Below are positions 8,011-16,622 of a stretch of 64,000 nucleotides of DNA, piece after piece. The notes under the pieces were generated by a model that worked only from the letters and a program-made list of their open reading frames with translations, ran no database searches and was not told where the DNA came from. Position 1 is the first letter of the stretch; every line of letters starts with the position of its first letter. The stretch lies in contig JALCLA010000001.1 in assembly GCA_022647565.1 (NCBI GenBank), forward strand, positions 1,475,117-1,539,116. The letters are read 5' to 3'. The stretch is from Chiayiivirga sp. Lineage in GTDB: Bacteria; Pseudomonadota; Gammaproteobacteria; Xanthomonadales; Xanthomonadaceae. The translations under genes were made by a program, and so were the position numbers.

Positions 8011-8673
8011 TCAGCATAGCGTCCCGCCGGATTCCTCCAGGTCGGCGGAATGCGCGAGCGCGGTTTCGAATGCGATCAGGGTACCTTCGCACATCGTGTC
8101 CAGTGCCATGCTGGCGCCACCGCGTGCGGCTGCGGCCTGTTGCGGCAGCCAGGGCAGGTGCATGAAACCGCTGCGCTTTGTTGGCCAACGCGTGGTGGCA
8201 AGGTGGCGCAGCGCAAAGAACACGGCATTGCAGACAAAGCTGCCGGCACTGAGCGAGAGTTCGGTCGGGACGCCACGCGCCTGCATCGCGCGGCGCATGG
8301 CCTTGAGCGGCAGGTCGGAGAAGTAGGCGTCGGGCGCGCCGGCGATCACGGGAACGTCGATCGGCTGCGCGCCATGATTGTCGGCGATGCGCGCGTCGAT
8401 CAGGTTGATCGCCACGCGTTCCAGGCTCAGGCAGGAACGCCCGCCGGCCAGGCCCACGGCCAGGGCAAGCGTGGGTGGATCGCGTTCGAGTTCCTGCGCC
8501 AGCATCGTCAAGGCCGCGTGGAACGCGGTCGGCAGCACCACGCTGCGGATGCGATGGGCGGCGACACGCTGGCTGTGCAGCGCGCGGCACAGTTCCTGCG
8601 CTGGATTCAAGGCATCGCCGCCGAAGGGCTCGAAGCCGAGTAGCAGCACCTGTGGAGTGCGGCGACCGCTCAC
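8011..8673 (-). CDS. pcp: Pyrrolidone-carboxylate peptidase (pyroglutamyl peptidase I)
   Basis: Pcp removes N-terminal pyroglutamate (5-oxoproline) from peptides in the cytoplasm; family C15. The 220-residue protein starts with GTG at 8671-8673. Markers are LLLGFEPFGGDALNPA near the N-terminus, the glutamate in SLERVAINL, the nucleophile cysteine in SAGSFVCNAVFF and the histidine in GFMHLPWLP. It is the last gene of the kinase-pxpA-DUF969-DUF979-pcp series. It is separated from DUF979 by 127 bases containing a strong nested hairpin, which may reduce its expression. Its product, 5-oxoproline, is the substrate of PxpA, so the neighbours fit. Confidence 0.9.
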   Translation of the reverse strand: MSGRRTPQVLLLGFEPFGGDALNPAQELCRALHSQRVAAHRIRSVVLPTAFHAALTMLAQELERDPPTLALAVGLAGGRSCLSLERVAINLIDARIADNHGAQPIDVPVIAGAPDAYFSDLPLKAMRRAMQARGVPTELSLSAGSFVCNAVFFALRHLATTRWPTKRSGFMHLPWLPQQAAAARGGASMALDTMCEGTLIAFETALAHSADLEESGGTLC

Positions 8674-8681
8674 CGGGTCAC

Positions 8682-8752
8682 CCGTAGAGCGCAGCTTGCT
8701 GCGCTCCGAGGCAGGCCGCAGCAGGAGCTGCGGGGCAAGCTGCGCTCTACGG
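8682..8752. repeat. Nested REP-like hairpin between DUF979 and pcp
   Basis: Perfect 18-base inverted arms, CCGTAGAGCGCAGCTTGC (8682-8699) and its complement (8735-8752), enclose a second hairpin, CCGCAGC-AGGA-GCTGCGG (8716-8733). The size and extragenic position fit a REP-type element. It could stabilise the upstream mRNA or attenuate pcp. Confidence 0.7.
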
Positions 8753-8800
8753 ACGCCAGCGCTTCGCCCAGCGTCGACAGGCGTGGAGGGAGTGCGTGGC

Positions 8801-9751
8801 TCACCGGAACACCAGCAGGTACATCAGCGCGAGGTTCGCCGCGAGCAGCGGCAGCGCGGTGGCGACCTGGGCGCGGATCACGGCGTAGGGATCGAGTTCG
8901 AGCAAGGCCGCCGGCACCAGGTTGAAATTCGCGGCCATCGGCGTGAGCAGCGTGCCGCAATAGCCGGACAGCATGCCGAGCGCCGCCAGCGGCGCGGCAT
9001 CGGCGCCGTGCAGCTGCACCAGCAAGGGCAGGCCGATGCCGGCCGTCATCACCGGGAACGCCGCGAAGGCGTTGCCCATGATCATGGTGAACACGGTCAT
9101 GCCGAGTGCGTAGGCCAGCAGCACCGCGACGCGGTTGTCGATCGGGATCGCGGCGCGCACCACGCCCGCCACGGCCTCGCCCACGCCGCTGGCGGCGAAC
9201 ACGCCGCCGAGCATGGCGAGGAACAGCGGCAGGATCGCGGCCCAGCCGATCGCATCGAGCAGGCGGCGCGACTGCTCCACCGCCATGCTCGGGCCTTCGC
9301 GCACCAGCGCGCAGGCGGCTGCGGTCGCGAGCACGCAAGCAATGGCGAGCGCGATCAAGGTGGTCTGCACTGTATCGAGTAACGGCAGGCCGCCGAGGTG
9401 CAGATCCTTCAACGGCACCGCCAGCAGCAGGGTGATGCCAGGAATCAGCAAGGCTGGCAGCAACAATCGGTGACCGAGGCGCGCAGCACTGTCGCGGCGC
9501 TGCTCCGGCGTCCGCTCCGGATACCGGCCGAGGCGCACGCCCCCGAAACCGGAGATGAGCGCTATCGCGATCACGACCAAACCCATCAGCCAGGCCGGCA
9601 CCCGTTCACCGATCAGGAATCCCAGCGCCAGCAAGCCCCAGAACGCGGTGGTCCCCCAGCGGCGCGGATTGGCGGCATCGCGCGCGCTGCGCCAGGCGAT
9701 GCCGGCCAGCAGCAGGCCGAACAGCCAGTAGGCATGCTGCAAGGCGATCAC
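8801..9751 (-). CDS. DUF979 family membrane protein
   Basis: A polytopic inner-membrane protein of 316 residues with about nine hydrophobic segments, for example YWLFGLLLAGIAW, LMGLVVIAIALISGFGGV, ILPLFLAMLGGVFAA and VLLAYALGMTVFTMIMGNAF. The family nearly always sits beside DUF969 and often beside pcp or 5-oxoprolinase genes, which suggests joint transport of 5-oxoproline or a related compound; this is not proven. The start was set at GTG 9749-9751, with AGGGAG upstream, 4 bases after the DUF969 stop; the frame is open further but overlaps DUF969. Confidence 0.82.
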   Translation of the reverse strand: MIALQHAYWLFGLLLAGIAWRSARDAANPRRWGTTAFWGLLALGFLIGERVPAWLMGLVVIAIALISGFGGVRLGRYPERTPEQRRDSAARLGHRLLLPALLIPGITLLLAVPLKDLHLGGLPLLDTVQTTLIALAIACVLATAAACALVREGPSMAVEQSRRLLDAIGWAAILPLFLAMLGGVFAASGVGEAVAGVVRAAIPIDNRVAVLLAYALGMTVFTMIMGNAFAAFPVMTAGIGLPLLVQLHGADAAPLAALGMLSGYCGTLLTPMAANFNLVPAALLELDPYAVIRAQVATALPLLAANLALMYLLVFR

Positions 9752-9755
9752 GCTT

Positions 9756-10538
9756 TCAACTCCCTCTCTCGCTTGCAGCCGAAGGTTGGGACGGGGGCGA
9801 TTCGTCGCGCGACTTGCATCCATCCGGGCCTTCCCCCGCGCCAGGGGGAAGGAGGCGAGACGCCAGCGCCCGCGTCTCGCGCTCCAGCACCCGGTCGTAG
9901 CGATACAGGCGCGTGGCGTGGATGGCGAATGCGCAGATCGCGGTCGGGATGCCCCACATCGCGATGTGCAATGGTTCCAGCACGATGCCGTGCTCGGCGT
10001 AGAAGCCCTGCATCAGCAGCACCGCGCCGAAGGCAATGAACACGTCCTCGCCGAAAAACAGGCCGACGTTGTCGGTGGCGGCGGACAGGGCCTTGATGCG
10101 GTCGCGGGTTGCGGCGCCGAGCTCGCCGTGTTGCGCCTCGGCCGCGCCCTCGGCCATCGGTGCCACCAGGGGTCGCACCATCTGCGGATGCCCGCCAAGG
10201 CTGGTTAGGCCGACCGTCGCTGCCAACTGGCGCAGGAACAGGTAGGCGATCAGCAGGCGACCGGTGGTCGCGCCGCGCAGTCGCGCCACCCAGTTCTGCG
10301 CGTGTTCCTTGAGACCGTTGCGCTCGAGCAGGCCAATCGCCGGCAGCGCCAGCAGGAACAGGGCGAGGTAGCGATTCTTGACGAAGCACTCGCCCAGCAA
10401 GTCGAGCACGGCGAGCGGCGACAGCCCCGCGACCAGTCCGGTCACGATGCCCGACCCGACGACCACCATCATCGGATTCAGGCGCAGCGCGAAGCCCAGT
10501 ACCACGAGGCCCACGCCCAGCAGCGACCAGAGGTTCAT
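9756..10538 (-). CDS. DUF969 family membrane protein
   Basis: A 260-residue inner-membrane protein, partner of DUF979. Hydrophobic stretches include LLGVGLVVLGFALRL, MMVVVGSGIVTGLVAGL, YLALFLLALPAIGLL and DVFIAFGAVLLMQGF. Conserved polar patches are ERNGLKEHAQ and SLGGHPQMVRPLVAPMAEGA. Its ATG overlaps the pxpA stop (ATGA, 10535-10538), so the two are translationally coupled. The C-terminus is a serine-rich, low-complexity tail. The two small membrane proteins probably form one transport complex; substrate inferred from context only. Confidence 0.82.
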   Translation of the reverse strand: MNLWSLLGVGLVVLGFALRLNPMMVVVGSGIVTGLVAGLSPLAVLDLLGECFVKNRYLALFLLALPAIGLLERNGLKEHAQNWVARLRGATTGRLLIAYLFLRQLAATVGLTSLGGHPQMVRPLVAPMAEGAAEAQHGELGAATRDRIKALSAATDNVGLFFGEDVFIAFGAVLLMQGFYAEHGIVLEPLHIAMWGIPTAICAFAIHATRLYRYDRVLERETRALASRLLPPGAGEGPDGCKSRDESPPSQPSAASERGS

Positions 10539-11311
10539 GTCGAACGCCCGCGGCGTGGCGGCGGCTCGATGCCCGGCGCACGCACTGCGACGCCGCTGGC
10601 TTCGATCGCAGCGCGCAGCTGTCGCGCGAAGGCCGGGGCATCGCTGCGGTCACCGTGCAGGCAGATCGTGTCGGCGCGGATCGGGATCTCGCGCCCTTCC
10701 CGCGTGCCGACGCGGCCGCTGCGCAACATCTGCGCCACCTGCTGCGCGGCCAGGTCCACGTCGTGGATGCTGGCATCCGGCTCGCTTCGCGGCACCAGCG
10801 AACCGTCGGCGCGATAGCGTCGTTCGGCGAAGACTTCATGCGCCACGCGCAGGCCCAGGGCCTCGCCCGCGGTGGTGGAGGCGCTGTTCGCCAGACCATA
10901 CAGAATCAGCGTGGCGTCGAAATCGCGCACCGCCTGGGCGATGGCGTCAGCCAAGGGCTGATCGCGCGCCGCCATGTTGTAGAGCGCGCCATGCGGTTTG
11001 ACGTGATGCAACGGGGCGCCCGCGGCACGCACGAAGGCTGCGAGCGCGCCGACCTGGTACAGCGTCATCGCGTAGGCCTCGTTCGGCGCCAGAGCGATGT
11101 CGCGTCGGCCGAAGTTCTCCCGATCCGGCAGGGACGGATGCGCGCCGATCGCCACGCCGTGCGCGAGGCACAGCGCCACGCTGCGCTGCATGCTGGCCGC
11201 ATCGCCGGCGTGCCAGCCACAGGCGATGCTGGCCGAACTGATGTACGGCATCAGCGCGGCGTCGTCGCCGCCTTCGCCCAGGTCGCAGTTGAAATCCACC
11301 TGGCGTTTCAT
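10535..11311 (-). CDS. pxpA: 5-oxoprolinase subunit PxpA (LamB/YcsF family)
   Basis: PxpA takes part in ATP-dependent cleavage of 5-oxoproline to glutamate together with PxpB and PxpC. The 258-residue protein opens with VDFNCDLGEG and continues with SASIACGWHAGD, IGAHPSLPDRENFGRR, VKPHGALYN and ICLHGD, all YcsF signatures, including the conserved histidine and aspartate residues. The ATG (11309-11311) overlaps the kinase stop by 4 bases, and its own stop overlaps DUF969. pxpB and pxpC are not in this window, so they must lie elsewhere or be missing. With pcp in the same operon, a pyroglutamate salvage role is likely. Confidence 0.9.
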   Translation of the reverse strand: MKRQVDFNCDLGEGGDDAALMPYISSASIACGWHAGDAASMQRSVALCLAHGVAIGAHPSLPDRENFGRRDIALAPNEAYAMTLYQVGALAAFVRAAGAPLHHVKPHGALYNMAARDQPLADAIAQAVRDFDATLILYGLANSASTTAGEALGLRVAHEVFAERRYRADGSLVPRSEPDASIHDVDLAAQQVAQMLRSGRVGTREGREIPIRADTICLHGDRSDAPAFARQLRAAIEASGVAVRAPGIEPPPRRGRST

Positions 11312-12783
11312 CGGCTCGCGTCCTGCAGGGCGCGGGCACGCAGGGCTCGCCCATGCTCGTCTTCGAGTCCCGATTGCTGCGCGAGGCGAGTCCAGCGCAG
11401 CACTGCGTCGCGGTCTGCCGCACGCGCCGCCGCATCCGCGCGTTGCCGCAGTGCGGATCGGACCTGGTCGCGTACTGCCGTCCACGCGGGAGTGGCCTGG
11501 AGCTGGGCGCTCTCCGCCAGCAGGCGCGCTTCCTCGTAGCGCTGCCGGACCGACTCGTCCTCGCCTTGCGCAATGCTGGCCACCACGCGTTCGCCCAGGC
11601 GTGCCAGCACCCGGTCGAGGCCTTCGCGCGCCTCGATGTGGGTTGGGTCGACGCGCAGGATGGCCAGGAAGAACTCGGCCGCATTCGCGCCCGCGGGCGT
11701 GATCAGGTCGCCCGCGGCCATGCGCGTCTCGGCCTGTTGCAGCAGCGAGGCCATCTGCTCGCCGCGTTCCTGCGCGGTGGGCGCAACGGCCTCGGGCGGG
11801 ATCGTCAGCGCGATGTCGTCGGCAGCGGGCGGTGATGCCAAACGGTATTCGCGCCACAGCGGAACCAGCAGCAGGCCCAGCGCGAGGCTGGCACCGGCGC
11901 CGATGGCCACCAGGACGACGGGACGGCGAGCGCCGGACAAGGCGGTGATCAGGCCGGACGGCTGCGGCAGCTGCAGGTGTTCTGCGATCGGCTCGAGCGC
12001 GCGTGCCATCACTTGTGCATTGCGGAAGCGCTTGTCCGGAGACTTCGCCATCGCGGTATCGATGAAGCCTTGCCAGTGCGCACGATGCGCCGGCAGGCTC
12101 GGCACCGGTGCGGTGGCATGCAGCAAGGCCAGGGCCAGCGGGTCGTCGCCGTCGTAGGGCAGCGCGCCAGTGAGCAGTTCGTAGGTCAGCACGCCGAGGC
12201 TGTAGAGATCGGCGCGACCGTCCACCGGTTCGCCGCGCGCCTGCTCCGGGCTCATGTAGCCGCCGCTGCCCACCGCGATGCCGGCGCCGGTGATGCGCGC
12301 ATTGCTGCGTCCGCGCGTCAGCGCGATGCCGAAATCGGTGAGCTGCGGGCGATCGGCATTGTTGAACAGAACGTTCTCGGCCTTCACATCCCGGTGCACG
12401 ATGCCGCGCGCGTGGGCGTAGCCGAGCGCTCCCAGCAGGGCGCGCAGCAAGTCGACGATGCCGGCCTCGTGCTCGCGGTAGTCGCGCTGGCTGAGGTCGC
12501 CGCGCGCGAGATAGGGCATGACGTAATAGAGCTGGCCCTCGGCGGTGCGCCCGACTTCGTGGATGCCGACGATGCCCGGGTGCTCGAGCTTGGCGATGAT
12601 GCGCGCCTCGTGTTCGAAGCGCCGGGTCTGGGCCTCGTCGCTGCTGGCGGCGGGCGTGATGATCTTGATCGCCACCTCGCGGTCGAGCGAGTACTGCACC
12701 GCCAGGTACACCACCGCCATGCCGCCCTCGCCAAGCCGGCGTTGCAGGCGATAGCCGGGGATGGTCGGTAGCGGCGGATTCAT
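11308..12783 (-). CDS. Membrane-anchored Hanks-type serine/threonine protein kinase
   Basis: About 491 residues. The N-terminal kinase domain (residues about 12-275) shows all key motifs: glycine loop LGEGGMAVVYLA, VAIKI lysine, HRDVKAEN catalytic loop, DFGIALTRG, then GGYMSPEQARG. One transmembrane segment near 296-318 (VVLVAIGAGASLALGLLLVPLW) leads to a helical, probably periplasmic tail of about 170 residues rich in Ala, Arg and Glu, with no PASTA repeats. Start ATG 12781-12783 was chosen; another ATG at 12826-12828 is possible. Neither has a clear ribosome site. Its stop overlaps the pxpA start, so it belongs to the 5-oxoproline operon, an unusual association. Target unknown. Confidence 0.88.
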   Translation of the reverse strand: MNPPLPTIPGYRLQRRLGEGGMAVVYLAVQYSLDREVAIKIITPAASSDEAQTRRFEHEARIIAKLEHPGIVGIHEVGRTAEGQLYYVMPYLARGDLSQRDYREHEAGIVDLLRALLGALGYAHARGIVHRDVKAENVLFNNADRPQLTDFGIALTRGRSNARITGAGIAVGSGGYMSPEQARGEPVDGRADLYSLGVLTYELLTGALPYDGDDPLALALLHATAPVPSLPAHRAHWQGFIDTAMAKSPDKRFRNAQVMARALEPIAEHLQLPQPSGLITALSGARRPVVLVAIGAGASLALGLLLVPLWREYRLASPPAADDIALTIPPEAVAPTAQERGEQMASLLQQAETRMAAGDLITPAGANAAEFFLAILRVDPTHIEAREGLDRVLARLGERVVASIAQGEDESVRQRYEEARLLAESAQLQATPAWTAVRDQVRSALRQRADAAARAADRDAVLRWTRLAQQSGLEDEHGRALRARALQDASR

Positions 12784-12936
12784 GGTGGCATCGTGGTCGG
12801 GTGCGGCGCGGGAGTCGTCAGGGAGCATGGCGGACGGACGGGCCGGATCGTGTCAGGATGCGCCGCCAGAGTATCCCAGTCCGCCGCCGGCGCCACCTCC
12901 GTGCAAGACGATCCCTTGAGTTCAAGCCCTTCCGCC

Positions 12937-13488
12937 ATGGCAGGCGTCACCGCCACGGACACCCCGCCTCTGGTGGTGGCCCTGATCGGACTGCCCGGAG
13001 CCGGCAAGAGCGTGGTGGCCGCGGCGCTGGCGCACGAGTTCGGATTGCAGCGGGTGTGCCGGGATGAATTGCGCCGCGCCATGTTCCCGCAGTGCAGCTA
13101 CAGCTATGCCGAAAAGCGTGCCGCTTTTCGCGCGCTGCTGCTGGCGGTGGAAGTGAACTGCGCGCTGGGGCGCGGCAGCGTGATCGACGGGGTGACCTTC
13201 TCGCGCCGCGCCGACCTCGAACGCCTCGACGCCACGCTCAAGCCCTACCGGGTGCGGCCGCTCGCCCTGTTCCTCGATTGCCCGCCCGAAATCTGCCGTG
13301 AACGCGTCGCGCGCGATGTCGCCACCGGCCGGCATTTGGCCGTCGATCGTTCGCCGCAACTCGTGGACGAGATCATGGCGCGCTTCGATCCGCCGCCGGC
13401 GAGTTGTGAAAGGATCGTGGCCGGCGGCAGCGAAAGTGAGATGGTGGACGCGGCCGTGGCTGCAGTGCGGGCGCGAGTCGCTGGCTAG
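12937..13488 (+). CDS. P-loop NTPase, probable small-molecule or nucleic-acid kinase
   Basis: A 183-residue cytoplasmic AAA_33-like protein. The Walker A motif is GLPGAGKS at about residues 18-25 and a RDELRR motif follows. FLDCPPEICRERVARD then resembles the lid region of zeta-toxin/polynucleotide-kinase-like enzymes. The substrate cannot be told. The start at ATG 12937 is uncertain: the frame is open upstream to 12793, including a GTG at 12901, and no ribosome site decides. It is divergent from the kinase gene, with about 150 bases between. Confidence 0.65.
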   Translation: MAGVTATDTPPLVVALIGLPGAGKSVVAAALAHEFGLQRVCRDELRRAMFPQCSYSYAEKRAAFRALLLAVEVNCALGRGSVIDGVTFSRRADLERLDATLKPYRVRPLALFLDCPPEICRERVARDVATGRHLAVDRSPQLVDEIMARFDPPPASCERIVAGGSESEMVDAAVAAVRARVAG

Positions 13489-13535
13489 GTCGGGATCCAG
13501 GCGTTACTCTCGGGTCGAAACGGGGGAGAAGGACC

Positions 13536-16121
13536 ATGCGGACGGGACGGCGGAGCGGACTGTTGGCGATCTTGCTTGCCAGTAGCGAAGTCGGCGCGCA
13601 AGACGTGATCCGCGCGGCACCGGACGAGTGGATCAGCCGGCATCTGCTTGGTACAAGCATGGGTGCCCTATATCCATCGATCTCCGACGATGGACGCTAC
13701 GTCGCTTACCAGGGCCAGCATCCGACCGTGTCGTTCGCACGCGTGACCTACATCACCGACCGTCAGAATCCGAACGTGCCGGAGCGCATCGGCAGCGACT
13801 GCGTTTTTGGTGCCGATTGCGATCAGGAGCGACCGCGCCTCTCCGGTACCGGTCGCTACGTGATATTCGACTCACCGCAAGGCTATGGCGGCGACCCGTT
13901 CACCGGCGACAACGCCGAGTCGGATCAGGACGTGTTCGTGTGGGATCGACAGACCGGTGTGACGCAGCGGGTAAGCCTCGGGCTCGCAGGCGTGGAGCCC
14001 AATGGCGAGTCCTTTGCGGGCGATATCTCGCGCGATGGGCGCTATGTGGTGTTCACCTCGGGCGCGACCAACCTCGTGAGTACACCATCACTCTCTGGCG
14101 CCTCCACCCTCGTCGAGCGCAGCTACTGGAAAGATCGTGAAACCGGTCAGGTCAAGCTTGTGTACGACCCGACGGATACAGACCCGCGCACCAACGATTA
14201 CACCGGGCCTCGGCTGACCAGCAACGGTCGCTACGTTCTCGCTGCAGAACAGAATTTCACCGCGTCGCAATCGGGTGCCGGAACCATCGCTGAGGTCATC
14301 AACTGGGACGGGTTGAACTCGAGCCTGGGGCCACGCTTGCTCAACGCGAATGTCATGGGCGGCTTCAATGTCGCGATGACGGGAGATCGCCGCTTTGGAA
14401 CGCAGATTGGCGGGAATACCCAAGGCCTGACGCTTGGGCTAGTGCGACTGACACCGCCATTCGACCTTGTCCGCTCCATTTTCTGGCCCCATGTGGGAGG
14501 CTTATCAACGACTCTCAACGGTGTTGAACTGTCGTCCGGGGCTGGCTACCTGGCCGTCAATGAATGCCATGTCTTCGGTCCCGATCGTGTCGACTTTCAT
14601 CACGGCCTGACGACGCGAGCGAGCGTGCGGCTGTCAAATGATCCCCAGGGATGCAGCAACTATCGGGGCTTCGACATGACGTCTGACGGACGCTACGCCG
14701 TCGTTTCCACCGCAGACCTCGGGCGCTCGCCCTTCGCCGACGACAACGATGGAAAGAACGACATCTACCTTGTCGTGAACCCATTGTGGAAGCCATCGCC
14801 GACCAACCTCGTCGCGCTGTTCGATGCGATTCCCGCCAACAGCCGCAACGTGAAGGTCTCGACCGACGGCCGCATCGGCGTGTTCGAGTCGGAAATTCCG
14901 GCGAGCGAGTTCGGCGCCTACACCGATGGCAACGGCACCTCGGACGTGTTCCGCTACCTGGCCGATTTCCAGCAGATCGAGTTGATCAGCACGGTCGATG
15001 GGGTCAACGCTTTTCCGGGCGGGGCGCGCAACCCGGCGATGTCGGCCAATGGCGATGCGGTCGTGTTCGAAGCTCCCGACGCCGGCGTCGTGGTAAAGAA
15101 CCTGCGTCCGGATGGCAGCCTGTCGGCACCGACCGGATCGAAGGCCGCAAGCACGCAGTCCGTATTCTTGCGACGCCTGATCCAGAACGCGCCGCAGCGG
15201 CTCTCGACCTCGCGTACCGGCAGCGCGCCGAACGGCAACAGCATGAACCCCTCGATCTCGCCCAACGGACGCTGGGTCGGCTTCGGCACCGATGCGGACA
15301 ACGTGAACCCGGGCTCGGATGCGAACGGAGTGCGCGACGTGGTGGTGATCGATCTCGATACCAGTCAACGACGTTGCGTCTCGACCTGCGCAGGTGTGGT
15401 GGCCGATGCCCCGAGTGATCGACCCAGCGTGAGCAACACCGGGCTGGTGGCCTACGAGAGCGCGTCAAGCGCGGTGCAGAAGGCGGCCGGACTGAGCAAG
15501 GCCAGTCCCCTCGCGCAGATCGTGCTGCGTGACCTGCTGGCCAACACCAGCCAGGTCGTTTCGCGCGCCGGCACGCAACCGGGGAATGGCGTGAGCAGTT
15601 GGCCTTCGATCTCGGCGTCGGGCACGGCGATTGCCTACCAGTCGGGCGCGTCCAACCTCGATCCGTCGGGCAGCGACGGGCGCATCAACGTATTCCGCTA
15701 CACGCCCAGTCGCGGCAACCAGCGCCTCAGTCGGCGTGGTCCGCCCGGCGGCAAGACCACGCTGCCGGTGGATGGCGACAGCGCCAGGCCGGCGATTTCG
15801 GGCGACGGGCGTTTCGTGGCCTGGCAGACCACGGCGAGCAACCTGGTCGACAACGATTTCAATGGCGTCACTGATCTGATCGTGCACGATAGTCGCGCTT
15901 CGCAGCTTGCGCGCATCGCGGATGGGTTCGGTGGCGCCGAGAGCAACGGCGCGAGCGAGACACCGCACCTCAACCACAACGGCACAGCGATGGGTTTCCA
16001 CTCCTTCGCCAGCAACCTCACCGCGGAGAGCGACAGCGACGCCGCGAACGCCAATTCGGCACCCTACGAGCGCGACAATCCGCTGGGCGCGCACATCGTG
16101 TTTGCCGATGCCTTCGAGTAG
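13536..16121 (+). CDS. Secreted TolB-like beta-propeller repeat protein with GFE-type tail
   Basis: An exported protein of 861 residues. The ATG follows GGGGGAGAAGG. Residues 1-21 form a signal peptide (LLAILLASSEVGAQ). The rest is built from about ten PD40-type repeats of the pattern SxDGRYVAFxS. Clear copies are SISDDGRYVAYQG, RLSGTGRYVIFDS, DISRDGRYVVFTS, SISPNGRWVGFGT and AISGDGRFVAWQT. This predicts one or two beta-propellers. The chain ends HIVFADAFE, a variant of the tail found on other exported proteins here. There are no catalytic residues, so a binding or scaffold role is possible. It stands alone, converging on the thioesterase gene. Confidence 0.78.
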   Translation: MRTGRRSGLLAILLASSEVGAQDVIRAAPDEWISRHLLGTSMGALYPSISDDGRYVAYQGQHPTVSFARVTYITDRQNPNVPERIGSDCVFGADCDQERPRLSGTGRYVIFDSPQGYGGDPFTGDNAESDQDVFVWDRQTGVTQRVSLGLAGVEPNGESFAGDISRDGRYVVFTSGATNLVSTPSLSGASTLVERSYWKDRETGQVKLVYDPTDTDPRTNDYTGPRLTSNGRYVLAAEQNFTASQSGAGTIAEVINWDGLNSSLGPRLLNANVMGGFNVAMTGDRRFGTQIGGNTQGLTLGLVRLTPPFDLVRSIFWPHVGGLSTTLNGVELSSGAGYLAVNECHVFGPDRVDFHHGLTTRASVRLSNDPQGCSNYRGFDMTSDGRYAVVSTADLGRSPFADDNDGKNDIYLVVNPLWKPSPTNLVALFDAIPANSRNVKVSTDGRIGVFESEIPASEFGAYTDGNGTSDVFRYLADFQQIELISTVDGVNAFPGGARNPAMSANGDAVVFEAPDAGVVVKNLRPDGSLSAPTGSKAASTQSVFLRRLIQNAPQRLSTSRTGSAPNGNSMNPSISPNGRWVGFGTDADNVNPGSDANGVRDVVVIDLDTSQRRCVSTCAGVVADAPSDRPSVSNTGLVAYESASSAVQKAAGLSKASPLAQIVLRDLLANTSQVVSRAGTQPGNGVSSWPSISASGTAIAYQSGASNLDPSGSDGRINVFRYTPSRGNQRLSRRGPPGGKTTLPVDGDSARPAISGDGRFVAWQTTASNLVDNDFNGVTDLIVHDSRASQLARIADGFGGAESNGASETPHLNHNGTAMGFHSFASNLTAESDSDAANANSAPYERDNPLGAHIVFADAFE

Positions 16122-16135
16122 CGCGGCGGCGCGGT

Positions 16136-16594
16136 TCAGGCGGTCGCATCGCGCTTGCGCCGCACGTAGAGCTGCTTGCGCGCGCGTGCGATGACCTCGC
16201 CGCGCGCGGTCCGGATCTCGGTCTCGAACCAGCGCAGCACCTTTTCGCCGCTGGCAGCGGCGCGGCGCAGTTCGTCCAGCACGGCGTCCTCGATCACAAA
16301 CTCCGCGTACACGTCCTCGCGGCCGGGTGCGATGAAGTCGATTTCGCCGGCCTGGTCCCACACCACATAGTCGCGGCCCAGGCATTCCATCACCAGGATC
16401 ATCCACCACGGATCGGTCAGCGAGAACAGGCTACCGCCAAAGTGGGTGCCGACATAGTTGCGGTTGTACCAGCGCAGCTTGAGTCGCACCCTTGCGCGGC
16501 GCCAGTCGTCGGCGAGGTGCTCGACCCGGATGCCCGTGAACAGGAAGGGCGGCCACAGGTTGGCGTAGCGACGCAGGCGCGAAGCGCGGCTCAT
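16136..16594 (-). CDS. Hotdog-fold thioesterase-like protein (DUF4442)
   Basis: A 152-residue protein of the DUF4442/PaaI-like group. Hallmarks are VRLKLRWYNRNYVGTHFGGS, SLFSLTDPWWMILVMECLG, and the C-terminal strand pair GEVIARARKQLYVRRK. Hotdog proteins of this kind usually hydrolyse acyl-CoA or remain uncharacterised; the substrate is not evident. It lies 28 bases behind cnoX on the same strand and is probably co-transcribed. Confidence 0.75.
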   Translation of the reverse strand: MSRASRLRRYANLWPPFLFTGIRVEHLADDWRRARVRLKLRWYNRNYVGTHFGGSLFSLTDPWWMILVMECLGRDYVVWDQAGEIDFIAPGREDVYAEFVIEDAVLDELRRAAASGEKVLRWFETEIRTARGEVIARARKQLYVRRKRDATA

Positions 16595-16622
16595 GCGGCG
16601 GCTCGATGGCGGGTGCGCGCGT

